Assembly (NCBI GenBank): GCA_029204225.1
Contig: CM055096.1
Coordinates: 5,001 to 69,000, forward strand
Length of the DNA: 64,000 nucleotides
From: Diphasiastrum complanatum
Taxonomy: Eukaryota > Streptophyta > Lycopodiopsida > Lycopodiales > Lycopodiaceae
Reading direction: 5' to 3'
Below, in pieces: positions 21,160 through 32,739 of the stretch. Numbering within the stretch: the stretch's first letter is position 1; every line of letters begins with the position of its first letter. The position numbers and the translations under genes were made by a program. Under the pieces are notes generated by a model. The model did not search any database. It was given only the letters and a program-made list of their open reading frames with translations, and was not told the origin of the DNA.

Positions 21160-21930
21160 TAGATTAGTCGGCACTCTTCACCCGAAAATATCCGGATATT
21201 AAGACCAGAGGTGGCTATCATTTCCTAGAAAGCTCTAGGAGCTCCTCAAGAAGAAATCGGTTGATATCTTGTCACTTCTGCTTCTCCAAACAGAGTGGAG
21301 GAAGGTGGTATTCTTCAACAATCCAGAGTTGATCAAAGAATATCTTACGGCTCCTACGGTTTTAAGGGCAGATCCATCTTACCATCCGATGCCCAGAAGA
21401 TGATCTTGGTCAGCATTGAAAACTCCAAGCGTCGGGGCCTATTATTGGCCAATAATAAAGTCAGAAAAGAGTTGTAGCATGACAATCGATTTCTAAAGGG
21501 CCCTCAACCACTTCATGACCGACGCGGCTGACTCTTCAGATCTCGTTATTCTAGAAGCCTGCTATAATGTGTGGACATTGTTGACATCTGCAAAAGTGGA
21601 TACTTGGTGGGACATGTGCTTTGGCGAGTACTGTTTCAACCCAAATAAAGCCTTCAAAATGTCGGCCATCGTAGATCAAATTCCTTTATACCGGACCTAC
21701 CATTGCCTATCTCCCATGTCATTCGTCAATATAGCGAGGTTGGAAAGATGGTATACGACACAATTCTTGGAAAACATGCACCCGACGTTCGGAATCCACT
21801 CGCAATCCACAACGCACAGCACCTTGTGGACCCGTTTTGTCTGCGTAGTTGCAGACACCCACCGAAAGAACTGCGATGTCGAAGATGCGAAGGGCAAGCA
21901 ACTCGAAAAGGCTCGATTAAGCACACTTGT
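21160..21930 (+). pseudogene. Unassigned degenerate ORF
   Basis: Broken frames include EWRKVVFFNNPELIKEYLTA (about 21290-21350) and the main open part 21515-21720 with DSSDLVILEACYNVWTLL, TWWDMCFGEYCFNPNKAF and QIPLYRTYHC. The reading then appears to shift to SHVIRQYSEVGKMVYDTILG and HNAQHLVDPFCL. The W/C/F-rich content and the shift suggest a real but dead protein. No family recognised. Its context (after the coiled-coil frame, before a putative LTR) suggests a retroelement accessory region. Confidence 0.4.
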
Positions 21931-22272
21931 ATCTTATCTTTCAAAAAAAAAAATAGAAAAGAAGTCCAGAAAAAAGTATCAACGGACTCATTTTATTTTT
22001 TTTGTTTTTCACGTGAATTCATTTTTTATTTTTCTAATCTTTATTTATTATTGTATTTATTTATTTTTCTTTTATCTACTTTCTTTTTTCCCCCCATCTC
22101 AACCTCAACTTTGTTGCCAAAATTTTTTCTCCTTGCTTTTCGCCAATTCTATTCCCCCTCTTGTTTGTACCCCCTTTCATCTTCTTTCGCAACGGTCTCA
22201 CATCGCCACACATGCCAATGCCAAGACATATGCAGATGCCAAGGGACTATCACCAAAATCGTAGTGGGGACA
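21931..22272. other. T/C-rich low-complexity stretch
   Basis: Long TTTTATT and TTTTTC runs from about 21990 to 22150, then CACATGCCAATGCCAAG-type words. It ends in AGTGGGGACA at 22263-22272, a possible polypurine tract next to the putative LTR. Confidence 0.5.
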
Positions 22273-23351
22273 TGTTAGAAAATTCTAGCGAAGATTCTTC
22301 TAATGGATTCTAGATGCCAAAAGTGCCTAATGGATATCAAGTGAAGGAATTGAACTGCCAAACTACATTATGGAGCATCGACAATTAACCAAGAAGGAGT
22401 TCCAGAATCCAGATTTACCAGGAACACCAATATCAAGGTTGACGAGTCATGAACCACAAGTCGCGAACCGGCCAATGAGCAGAAACAAAGCTCAGCACCT
22501 CCCCAACATATTTTACAGTGACGGGAACTAAAGCATGGCTGAGAGGGCATAAAGATTCGGATCTATTTGTAAAATAACGTAAGACACCCTTAGAATGTGC
22601 ACTTTACTCATAAGCCAAAGGTGCGAGAAGTAGAAATAGATATAAATTCCAATGGGCCAAAAATAAGAAAGGACCAAAGTAGTTTAAAATGCATTTTGGG
22701 CTATAATATTTCTAAATAGTCAAGTTCTTATGGCACATGGTTTTTGGATGAACCAAAACCCCTAACCCTAGCTTTGTCTATAAGTAGGGATGTGACACAA
22801 TTCTGTAATCACTTTTTATTTGTAAGAATAGAGGTTGAGAGGGAGAAGCTAAGTCTCCTCCTACAATTTCTTACTTAGTGAAGCCCTCCTATTTTGTCAT
22901 TGTATGCTTGCTTGTGGATGTCATCGAAGTCTCCGACGTCTGATCAAAGGCTAGCTACAACGTCATCGACTTCCTCGACATCAAAGTCTCCGACTTTGAC
23001 GTTTGATCAAGGTGTCAATGTCCTCAATTTGGCTGGGTTCACCAGCACATTTGTCATAGCCGGACAGATTCTCCAACTGAATCAAATATTGTCTGAGTGT
23101 GACTACCAACAACACGTGGTGCCTTAATCATGTTTGTAAATCACACATTAATCATTCTTTTAATCGGTTAGCCATGTGTATATATACACCTACTTATCAG
23201 TTGCTACAGTTAAGCTCCATGAACACTGAATCAAAGCGCAATAGTTTTGATCTTCTATTATATTTTATAGAGTATTGTTTCAAGAAGATTGCAACTCTAT
23301 TCAGCATTCAGACTGTATTCTCTTCATGATTGAATCATTCCTATTCCAACA
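22273..23351 (+). mobile_element. Putative LTR
   Basis: It starts TGTTAGAAAATTCTAGC just after a purine-rich AGTGGGGA, has a promoter-like CTATAAGTAGGG at about 22778-22789, and ends ...TTCCAACA. Within it, GTCTCCGAC and CATCGAC words (22920-23010) resemble those in the LTR at 51.2 kb. A matching second LTR or target duplication was not found, so the ends are inferred. Confidence 0.4.
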
Positions 23352-24261
23352 ATCTAGGTTGTGAATGTTGTCTTGAATGCTCATTTTCATTCATATTCAG
23401 AATGCTTCGTACTAGCAAATTAATTGTTTTGTAGATTAAATCGTTCTATATGACAGTAACACTGTTCGATTTCTTGCTCTTATAATTGCATTTGATGCAA
23501 CACTTCCACAAAGCTAAATCTTGTAATCAAGGTAATTTGTGCATGGCTAGGAAATCGACTTAGTCGATCCAGAAGCTATGAACAATCAAGTAGGAAAGAC
23601 TTTGAGACTTCGAGGTCGGTCTGATTACTAAATCGATAGACTTAGTTTCATGTACTGAGGATTTCATGTTGCTGCATTTTGTTGCAACAGGCATTGAAGT
23701 TTAATCCACCTATCGGATCCCAACATCAAGAAAATAGTCAAGAACCTGACCCTTCATATAAGCCATTCCACATCTAGATCCAATGCCAAGATTGACACCC
23801 TTGGTAGGCTTATATCTGCAGCTTAACTCCTTCCCCATTGGATTGAAGCCCCTACTACACGACAGCTCACCCAATTGGAGGTCCAAACCCCTACTTTGTC
23901 CTCTTGATTGCACGACGGTCAGGGAGGCACGAAAATGGTCCAACAAGATAGTGCTTACATGGAGCATATCCTACCTCATTCAAGTCATCACAACCAGATC
24001 TAACGAAATCAAGCCAGATCTAATGAGATCTAGACAGATCAGGCATAATTTAATGAGATTTGGCAAGATCTGGATAGATTGTCGGGCAAGATCCAAGTAG
24101 CCAAATCCAAATAGGATTAGAAGGATAGCAGATCACCATCAGGTACCACTTAGCCTCAAAAAATGAAGATTTGATTTGAAGATCTTAAAAAAAAATACCA
24201 AAAATAGAGGTGAAAATCACTGAAACTGATTTACCCAACGTTATTCACGTCTACTATTAAC
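23352..24261. other. No gene seen; GATCTAA-type repeats
   Basis: Contains short repeated words AGATCTAATGAGATC and AGATCT (23990-24080). No coding motif on either strand that I recognise. Confidence 0.5.
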
Positions 24262-24861
24262 ATGGGCCTCGCCCTCCACGCCTACGCCATGTGGGATGAG
24301 AATAAATCTTTTTTTCACATATTGTACCAAGGTACCATGTATCGAGTGTGGGTTAACTCTCACTCCCTGGTTGCCATCGAAATTATTTTTGGTGATAGAC
24401 CCAAGCCAACTCACCATTGTGCCCCAATCCTCATCAGACCCTATATGACTTTTCTTGCTCCTAAATCCGTTCTAAAGACTAACAATGGTTATTTGATAGA
24501 GGCTATCAATAACCCCACCATCCAAGCCGCTGCTCACCTATTGAGCAACTTCTTAGTTGTATCAAGTTTGCGAAAGGATTGCATTCAGTCCATCCTCCTC
24601 AGCCAAATTGTGAAATCCTATAGTGAATTCCCTAGCCCCTCATTTGTTCCCTATGATTGGTACTCCTTCATTAGTAATGAATTGTCCCTTGCCGTAAAAC
24701 CCTTAGATTGCATCAAACTTACACATGCTACTTCAATGCATCAACTCAAATTCAAGCCTATCATATTATTAAAGCTTCAAGATGTGCACATGCTATCTCA
24801 TTATTCAAACATGTTATCAAACAATCCTAAGAATGAACATACGTTCTCTTTAACAATTTAA
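24262..24861 (+). CDS. Hypothetical protein, 199 codons, unknown family
   Basis: An uninterrupted frame from ATG 24262 to TAA 24859. It reads MGLALHAYAMWDENKSFFHI, RVWVNSHSLVAIEIIFGDRP, IQAAAHLLSNFLVV and SPSFVPYDWYSFISNELSLA. The composition is protein-like (W, C, H and P present, no simple repeats), and a frame this long is unlikely by chance in such AT-rich DNA. No signal peptide or transmembrane helix stands out and no catalytic motif is seen. The YDWYSFI segment loosely resembles YDWASFL in the ORF at 45636-46082. It has no recognisable partner genes. It could be a fragment of a retroelement accessory ORF or of a host gene exon. Confidence 0.4.
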   Translation: MGLALHAYAMWDENKSFFHILYQGTMYRVWVNSHSLVAIEIIFGDRPKPTHHCAPILIRPYMTFLAPKSVLKTNNGYLIEAINNPTIQAAAHLLSNFLVVSSLRKDCIQSILLSQIVKSYSEFPSPSFVPYDWYSFISNELSLAVKPLDCIKLTHATSMHQLKFKPIILLKLQDVHMLSHYSNMLSNNPKNEHTFSLTI

Positions 24862-25559
24862 GACTAATTCAAAGTGAACTATACATGTTATTCAACCTCG
24901 CAAAATGTACACATAACATGATAAGCAAACATACTTATAGAGAAAACTTGAACATACCTTACAGACTAGTAGAGACTCCTCCTACTTCAGCTACTTCCAA
25001 AATTTAGAGGGGCTAAAAAAAGGGTAGTCATCAAGCAATAAAGTCATCCCAGTTCATGAGCCTATGAGTGCTCCTTAATAAATCAAGAGTTGCACAAATT
25101 GTGTGGGCATGTTCTATTATTTTTTAAGGTGATGAAATTGTTGGTTCTTGAGATATTCAGAAGTCCATGGTGTATAGTAGAACCTTTTTTTTGGTGTGGT
25201 GAACAACAAACAACATATAGAAAAGTACGTGTGGTCTTCATAATGTTTGCAAATCAAGTTTTAAATTAGAGTCTAGCAAGTCATGATTAGCTACAGTTTG
25301 CTCTTTAGAAATCAATAAATAGGCAATATTTGGCATGAAACATGCATTGGAATAGGGCCAAATTGTCATTAAATGTTTAATAGGAGGTCATCGGTTCATA
25401 GATTAGTAAATGGAGAGTTTTGGCAAAAAATGGGATGCTAAAAGTGGGCCATATGTGCGACAAGAGTTGCTTTTGACAATCATAGCATGTAAAAATAGTA
25501 GGATCAATATAGGAGCCATCATGTTGACAATATGTGAAGGTTTCACATGTGTGAAGACC
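24862..25559. other. No gene seen
   Basis: About 700 bp of AT-rich sequence with no recognised motif. Confidence 0.5.
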
Positions 25560-26240
25560 TGCCCAAGACCCACAATGAACTTCTAAGGTAATTTGTCATT
25601 GCACATAGATCTATCACATAGATTGCATCCTACAATCTTCCTAGATGGATTCTAAGGCAAGAGCACAATTTCATGCATAATGAATCTACATTCAATTCGC
25701 ACTCAAAGATTCGATGCTTAGTTGATAGTTTAGATGCTTTTCTAAAGCGAACCCACTTTAACACTCCTCCTAACATTAACATCCAAGAATGAGGGTGAAA
25801 AGAGGCGAAAGAGAGAGAGTTAGAGGGAGGTTAGCTCATGTGCTCATCATAACATACAAATGGAAAAACTTTTAACTATTAGAAAGCAAGCACTATGGCA
25901 AATGGAAATCAATAAGCAAAGACAATGAAAAGCAAGAGCATGCAACAATAGCACGAGGATGCTTGGCTATCCAATTTGGTAGAGTCTCCTCCTCTCAATT
26001 AGCATGTAAAATGGTGTACAATAGTGCCTTTTATCTTTGGGGTGGCCCTTGCCCCTCGCTTCCTATTGGGTACTTGCAAGAAGGCGGGATTGAGATCCAC
26101 ACCCTTCAAAAGAAACACAAACTAATCTATGGTGCACAAAGAAGCACACCCCACCTACCCCCATTTGGCTTATGACTAATCACAAACTTAGAAACTTAAG
26201 TTAAACTTAAACTTTGGCCTTCTAATATTATTTTAATTAA
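25560..26240 (+). repeat. Dispersed LTR-like repeat, copy A
   Basis: The segment from about 25750 to 26240 matches 31340-31870 with moderate divergence. Shared phrases are GAGGTTAGCTCA, CGAGGATGCTT/TGAGGATGCTT, GTACAATAGTGCC, GGCCCTTG, CTATTGG and ATTATTTTAATT. Both copies have the same orientation and flank the 26.2-31.2 kb interval, so they could be the LTRs of one old element or two solo copies. Exact ends are unclear. Confidence 0.6.
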
Positions 26241-26377
26241 TTCTACTTGGTAGTTGTTGAGCGTTTTGGCGGTATACGTTCACCTGCTGCGTTAATAAAA
26301 CCATCTCGGCTTGACTGAGAGGACGGTTGGCAGGAATTGGTTGAGCTAGCCAGGCGGCCTTTTCCTCTGGTAGGGTC

Positions 26378-27413
26378 TACACCTCTACTCCCAAGCATTG
26401 ATTTTCAGTTTCAAATAGTAGTAGCTGGGCCTGGAGTGGGGCGAGGCGTTGCGTTGCTTGTTGTTGGATCTCCTGGACTATTGCTTGGGCATCCTTTGCT
26501 GATTTCAATAGATCTTTAATGTACCTTTGGAGATCGTTTTCGTGTTTTTATAGCTTCAGTATCTCTTTCTTCTTTGTTTGCTCGTGCTGTAGGGCTATCT
26601 GTAGGCCTGGTTGGAGCTGGGTGATTTCTGCTCGCAGTTTTGTCTTATTGGTAGTCAGTTTCACTAACCGACCATCCAATGAAGCTTTGGTTGTTACCAT
26701 CCCCTGGACAAAGGTTCCCAAGAACTGATATGCTGACGTGAGATCCGTAGGCACGATTGGTAGGGTTCTGCTCGTAGGGGCTTGGTGAGATGTCACCCGG
26801 ATGACGTGCACTTCATTGTCGTCATCCTCTATGAGTTTTTTGTGTTCTACCATGCCCTCTGGTGTGGTGGAATTAGCATGGTTAGGCGATGGCACATACT
26901 TTGTTAACTCGAATGCTTCATCAGACAATGGTCGCCCTCAACAAGTTGATGAGATGAATTTGGAGGGGGCGTGAGAGGTGTGGCGAAAGTGTGTACAGGT
27001 GGTGGAAGAAGTTGTTCGAAGGAAGGAATAATAGGAACTGTAGAAAACTGAAGGGTGGTATCAAGGATGGATGGAGAGTGTGGAGATGTGAAGTTAATCT
27101 GGTTGAGCCAAGAGAGAGTGTCAAGAGAGAACCGAGAGGATTAATGCTGAGAAGTGGAGTGGAAACAGATGCATGGGTGGCAGGAGGGCTAGCTGAGGTT
27201 TACATTTGCTGGCCGGTGAATTAGTTGTAGCAGAATGGGTAGAGGTAGTTGCAATGGTAGGGAGAACAAGGTTGGTGTATGGAATGTTGGTGGAGAGTAT
27301 GTTAGAATGATTGAAACCCTGGACCTTCTGTTCAAGGAGTGTGTAGATGAGGTTGCAGAGAAGAGGTCATGTGGCGACTCTTTTTGGTCACAGACGTGAC
27401 GTGTTTGAAACAT
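26378..27413 (-). pseudogene. Proline-rich plus coiled-coil reading frame, minus-strand counterpart
   Basis: Reading the minus strand, 27413-26930 has P/T-rich broken frames (HTFATPLTPPPNSS). Then 26928-26548 (126 codons) encodes MSDEAFELTKYVPSPNH and a coil (TKLRAEITQLQPGLQIAL). A single TAA at about 26548 is followed in the same frame by KHENDLQRYIKDLLKSAKDA and QRLAPLQAQLLLFETEN, up to TAG at 26380. The order is P-rich then coil, as at 19283-20218 on the other strand. No catalytic motif. Probably the same class of accessory or captured ORF; the relation is by architecture rather than demonstrated alignment. Confidence 0.45.
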
Positions 27414-27415
27414 TA

Positions 27416-27848
27416 GGGGGGGACTATTCTTATGATGGCTAAATCAGGCCATGTGAGTGAAGAATCACCTCATGAAGTTAGCAAATGAACTCTTTTCAAC
27501 AATGGTCAATACCTTGATTGTGTAATACCTACACATGTTGTAATCTTTGTCCTCACTAGGCTAATGAGCAAGTGCACACCTAACAACGTATTGAAAGTGT
27601 CATCATGTATGTGAAATGGTTTTTTCCAATTAGAAGGTTCAAGAATAGATGAAAAGCAATATGAACGAGACCAAGGTTCATGCACTAAGGTGAACAAAAT
27701 CTAGCACACTCTGGGGCATCATATGTCTTTCAAGCAAGGATGTTGACATAATAGAGTGAACTCGAAATAGGACAACAGACTCCACACCTTATGGAGTCTA
27801 CCTACCCAAGCTAGTGCCATCAACAACATCATGCATTTTTTGGGAAGA
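27416..27848 (+). repeat. Inverted repeat arm 1 (about 430 bp)
   Basis: The reverse complement matches 30823-31230 at high identity over the whole length, including CTTGGGTAGGTAGACTCC, TTCGAGTTCACTC and TGCACTAAGGTGAAC/GTTCACCTTAGTGCA. The arm begins at AGGGGGGGACTATTC, which looks like a polypurine tract next to an element end. Confidence 0.9.
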
Positions 27849-30280
27849 AATTCCTTATTTCTTTGTGTGCCCAAAAATAAGTCCATGTGCATTTGTTTGA
27901 AGTGAATTTGTTACCCTTTGCGGTAGGTGAATATATCACATCCTTCTTGATGAAGGCCATCACTCAACATGGCCAATGAGAATATTTATGCTTGCTCAAA
28001 ACCCAACTAAAAAGCATAGATGTTGGACAAAATGCAGCATTAAAAGATTTGGGGATCTTCCCTTGCCTGTTTCATGATTTATTTCTTCTTACAATGACCA
28101 ATGTCAACGGTTTTGTGTGATCTACAATAGCTTAACGCATGAAAGTGGAGTGATCTAAGATGTGAAGCTGCAGCTCGGAAAGCCGTTTCTTAAAAAACTA
28201 GAGTTTACAAGATAATGGATTCAATGAATGGCTGACAAAATTCAAACTCTGCTAACAGGAAGTTTAGTAGGGTAGTACATAAACGTCAGCTGGCCTGGAT
28301 GGATGGATGAATTCTTTTGCTTATGTCGTGCTGTCCTTGCTCCGTATTGCAAGAGACAGTTGACAAAGACCAGTGATGGTGATTATGGCCCAGGGGGCCA
28401 GGGCAAATCACTTTGCAGGAACTGTGTGTAGCATATCAGCTTGGTCTTTGAATGGGCCGTATATAGGGAATCGGGAGGGAGGGACCTGCTCTTGCTTAAT
28501 AATGCTTTTCAAGTTTCGACATATATGCCTACAGTCATGGTCCTTGAATCGGCCGTAACTGGCCTGCCCTTGCAAGTTGTCAGCTTGCTTAAAGAAGAAG
28601 GCGACATCATATCAGAGCGCTCATAAAAAAGTTTCAAACAAATTTTTTTCAAAAACTCGTAAGGTTTTCGTAAGATCGTTAAATGGGCAGAATAAAACCT
28701 TAAACCTTGAAATTTATAACTAAAACTAGTTGACTAAAAAGCTTACGAATCTTAAAATGAAATTATAAATTGTAAATTTCAACAATTGTCCTTGTTTGTA
28801 TTTGTCTATTTTTTAAGATCACTGCATCATATGATCGTCTGTCAGCATATGATCGTACGTGACAGAAAGTAAACTTGAACATAAAGGTCGTAGGTAGTTG
28901 ATGTTGAGAGGGCTATTCCCCATATACTCCATCTAAGTACAAGATTAGACATAGGAATGCCCTGATTAAAGTTGGCGCGGCTTGAACAATTCTCTAGTTT
29001 TGACTATAATAGCGTAGGATAGAGCTTATTCACTTGCCATTTGGTTTAATCTTCCAGGGAATAGCCTTATGAACTACTTCTCTGTAGCGATTTTATACAT
29101 CTAACATAATGATCCTTATCTAAACATCATCATCGAGAATGCAATTTCTGCTTACTAAAATTGCGTTTCATCTTATCAAATTCAATTTAAGCTATCAACA
29201 AATTCATGTTTGCTTTGTGATGTTTAGGCTGCAGTTGTTCAGTTGCTCTAATTCTATTATCTGGTACACTATATTTGACTGCTCAATCTTCATATCTACA
29301 GCTGGGGTAAATTAATTCCTCATTCTTTTGCATACGCTCATGATGCGACTCTGCATAGTACAAGCAGATTAGTCTCCGTCCGATTGGACGATGGGTTTGT
29401 CACCCTCATACTTTAGAGCATTTATGCAGTCGACTTTCCATTGTTTTGTCTTTTCTTGCAATTTTATGTGTTTCCTTTGAAGACAAAACTGCCAAACATA
29501 AACAAATTATATACGTGGCATATTTGGGCTCCAATCGGTGCAAACTTCTTGATCTTCATAGTCCGCTGAAAAGGATTTGAATGCAAAATGTCCGACATTA
29601 ATGCCCTCCTCTTTCATGATATAATTCATACTAATAATTGACCTATAACATATCCATCCATGCTAAAAATAAACCATACTTAGATAGGCCCAACAGTCCT
29701 TAATCTTTGACATCAAATAATTTATAGTCTTTTGTCGAAATAAAATAATTTTCATAGAAGTGATTTGCTGCATTTAGGCACTTGGAACTATTTTAGAGTT
29801 TGAAAGTCCCAAAAATTTGTTGCATACAAAGATTGAAAGATCAACCTTCAAGAGGTCTATTGATTTGCATTATGCCACAATGTCTGAGAAAATTGTGAAC
29901 AATAGTTTGAATCACAATTGATATTCAAACTAGCACGAATGATAGTAGAGCTCTCAACCATGTTTGCAAGCATGAGAGAACGTCGATTATGAGAGGTTTC
30001 ATGACACCAATTGCAACATTGTGCAAAATTGTACCAGGCAGCAAATCATAGTAATCTTCGATTTGTTATAGTGGGCTCTCTATATGCTAACATAAGTGGC
30101 ATAGTCCCTTCAATTAACAAGCAACAAGAAGTACATGCCTTAATGGATAACGACTCTGTAGATTTGGATTTGTGACATGGATAAATAAGATACCTCGATA
30201 TGAGACTCCTTAATGTTCTTGGCACAAATATTGAGGTGTATTAAAAATTGTACGATGCTTATGATGCATAACTATGATTA
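27849..30280. other. Spacer of the inverted repeat, no gene seen
   Basis: About 2.4 kb. A pair of related phrases (GGTCTTTGAATGGGCCGTA near 28442 and GGTCCTTGAATCGGCCGTAA near 28540) marks a small internal duplication. Two CATATGATCGT words occur near 28828-28856. No coding motif recognised. Confidence 0.5.
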
Positions 30281-30842
30281 TAATAAATTTGGGTTAACTG
30301 ATCTCACATGACAAAATCTGAGAAAGCAACAAAGAATTTGAATATTTAGAAAATTCATCAAAATTCGAACAAAAACCACATAGTCGAGTTCGAAGTCATC
30401 GAAAGATGTGCAGAATTTTGACAAAGCTTTCAAACAAATGCAGCTTAACGACAAAAAGCCACCATCCCTTGAACACAAGCCACTGTACAAGGCCAAAACA
30501 TTTGAGTGGAAGGCCAAGAGTGACAAATGAGGAATTAAAACCGAACTGATGACCTCCCACAAAGCGCAAGCTAAAATATGAAAGGATGTCATTGAAGAGC
30601 CCAAACCCTTGCATGACATGCCACAGTACTTCAAGGATTACGAAATGGATGAGGTGGTAGTAGTCAAGCCCAGAGCAAAGAGAGAAGCAACAGAATATAC
30701 CTCCGCTGGGGCCGTTGTTTATGAAGGTACTACCTACACCAAAGAGCTAAATTTAGTCGAAGAAGGAGAGGATAGTCGCAAAGTGCTTCTAGGAGAAGAC
30801 ATTGAAGGAAGTGAGCTACAAGTCTTCCCAAAAAATGCATGA
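30281..30842 (+). pseudogene. Unassigned ORF remnant ending at the inverted repeat
   Basis: Broken upstream frames (DKKPPSLEHKPLYKAKTFEW near 30450-30510) lead into an open frame 30609-30842 with MHDMPQYFKDYEMDEVVVVK, TSAGAVVYEGTTYTKELNL and an acidic tail. The stop falls inside the first bases of inverted arm 2. No family recognised; charge-rich text without hydrophobic segments. Confidence 0.35.
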
Positions 30843-31230
30843 TGTTGTTGATGGCACTAGCTTGGGTAGGTAGACTCCATAAGGTGTGGAGTCTGTTGTC
30901 CTATTTCGAGTTCACTCTATTATGTCAACATCCTTGCTTGAAGGACATATGATGCCCCAGAGTGTGCTAGATTTTGTTCACCTTAGTGCATGAACCTTGG
31001 TCTCGTTCATATTGCTTTTCATCTATTCTTGAACATTCTAATTGGAAAAAACCATTTCACATACATGATGACACTTTCAATATGTGCCTAGTGAGCACAA
31101 AGATTACAACATGTGTAGGTATAACACAATCAAGGTACTGACCATTGTTGAAAAGAGTTCACTTGCTAACTTCATGAGTTGATTCTTCATTCACATGGCC
31201 TGATTTAGCCATCATAAGAATAGTCCCCCT
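30823..31230 (-). repeat. Inverted repeat arm 2 (about 410 bp)
   Basis: The partner of 27416-27848 in opposite orientation, ending AAGAATAGTCCCCCT. Arm 2 lacks a few bases present in arm 1 (around 31082-31092). Confidence 0.9.
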
Positions 31231-31239
31231 GTAGGGTCG

Positions 31240-31870
31240 AAGATCTCGCGTAGTATAGCCCTCCCGCCTGTCAACAAGGGTTAGATCACTGGATAGGTAC
31301 CTAACTATGCATAGATACTATTTTTAGTTAGTTTCCTACTTTCTCCCTTAACTCTACTCCTCTACACTAACATTCATCATGATGGTAGGTGAAAGGAAGG
31401 GGATGATTAGATAAGATGGAGGGAAAAGAAGATAGAAGAGAGAGATAGAGGGAGGGTAGAGGTTAGCTCAAATGCACATTGTACTTGCTAAAGGAGAAAC
31501 ATGAACTATTGAAACCAAAAAGCATGAACTTGAAAGCAATAGAAAACAACAAGAGCAATAGCAAGCATTGAATCGCAAATGAGGATGCTTCTCTTCCAAA
31601 ATTGGTACAGTTTCCTCCTTCTCATTAAGCATGAAAATAGTGTACAAATGGTGCCTTTTTATAAAATGGGGAAGGCCCTTGTCCCTCAATCCTATTGGCT
31701 AATATTCACAATGATCCTATCCATTCATCTTGGACCCAACTTGATCCCAAGGGTCCACAAAAAGTACATTGGTAATTCCAAGATTCACGTGAGTCCCAAT
31801 TTGGACCCAACTCTAAAAAATAACCTCTAAGTTTAAAAATGACTTTGGGCCTCTAGTTTTATTTTAATTC
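31240..31870 (+). repeat. Dispersed LTR-like repeat, copy A'
   Basis: Direct, diverged match to 25750-26240 from about 31340 on. It starts TGTAGGGTCG just after inverted arm 2, which is a plausible LTR start. Confidence 0.55.
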
Positions 31871-32459
31871 CAAGGCCCAAGTCAAGTTTATTTTATTTAC
31901 AGTAAGTACTAATTTTTGTATTCATACTAATGTGGTTTGTATTTCGACGTCAATTTTATTTAATAAATACAATCAAGCATTAGATAATAATATAGTTTGT
32001 TTGCTTGTGTTCATGCAGACTGGATGTCACGATGATGACGAGTAGATTAGGTTTATAAGTTATAGTTGATGTTAGACCTAGAAAGACTCGTGCGACATTA
32101 AAGCTCCAATTTTGTAATACATTAATTTATACTAATGAAAATATTATTATTGCAAATGATCGTGCCATATTGCCATTGCTTTTATATGTGCAATGTTTTG
32201 TTTTTTCAAAAATTGCAATGTCAAATTTAGGGATGTGGATTGACGTAATAATCAACTAAGAAATGTCAGATTTCAAAACAACAATCAATATTATATCTAA
32301 AAACCTAAATGAAATTTATGATGTGCACAAAGCATATTGAACATGAAGTAATGCAATAAAATATTGCCATGAAGTAATGCATGAAGTATTGTCATTCATA
32401 ATGAACATGAAGTAATGCAATAAAATATAAAATGAAAAGTAGTTTAAGAATGAAAAGTA
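31871..32459. other. AT-rich, no gene; short repeats
   Basis: Within 32330-32430 the phrase GAACATGAAGTAATGCAATAA occurs twice (starting about 32339 and 32403), with related GAAGTAATGC words between. Confidence 0.6.
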
Positions 32460-32690
32460 CCTCATGCTGCGACGTCCAGGTTAGCACCTGTGGCTGTCAC
32501 CGGAATTTGGTTCTGTGGTGTCCGGCATGTCGTGCATGTCGGACTACGACGTATTTTAAAGTCGTCGGATTCTGACGACCTTATAGCGACGTGTTTTTCC
32601 GACGTCCGTGATGAATTAAAAAAAAATTAAACCCGCGATTCACAGCACAAAACACGTCGCAAATCGCGGCGGGTGTTGTTGTGCGTCTAC
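32460..32690. other. CpG-rich island in AT-rich surroundings
   Basis: Dense CG dinucleotides, with repeated CGACG words (TGCGACGTCC, ACTACGACGTATT, TAGCGACGTGTT, TTCCGACGTCC, CACGTCGC). No frame or TIR identified. It differs sharply in composition from its neighbours and could be a fragment of a DNA transposon subterminal region. Confidence 0.5.
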
Positions 32691-32739
32691 AATGGGCTTT
32701 CGACTGATCTCCAACAAAGGGTAACCAATCCTATCATAA

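Noticed and set aside
22750-22775. AACCCCTAACCCTAG telomere-like box
   Set aside because: Only about two degenerate units inside a putative LTR; could be chance, not an interstitial telomere.
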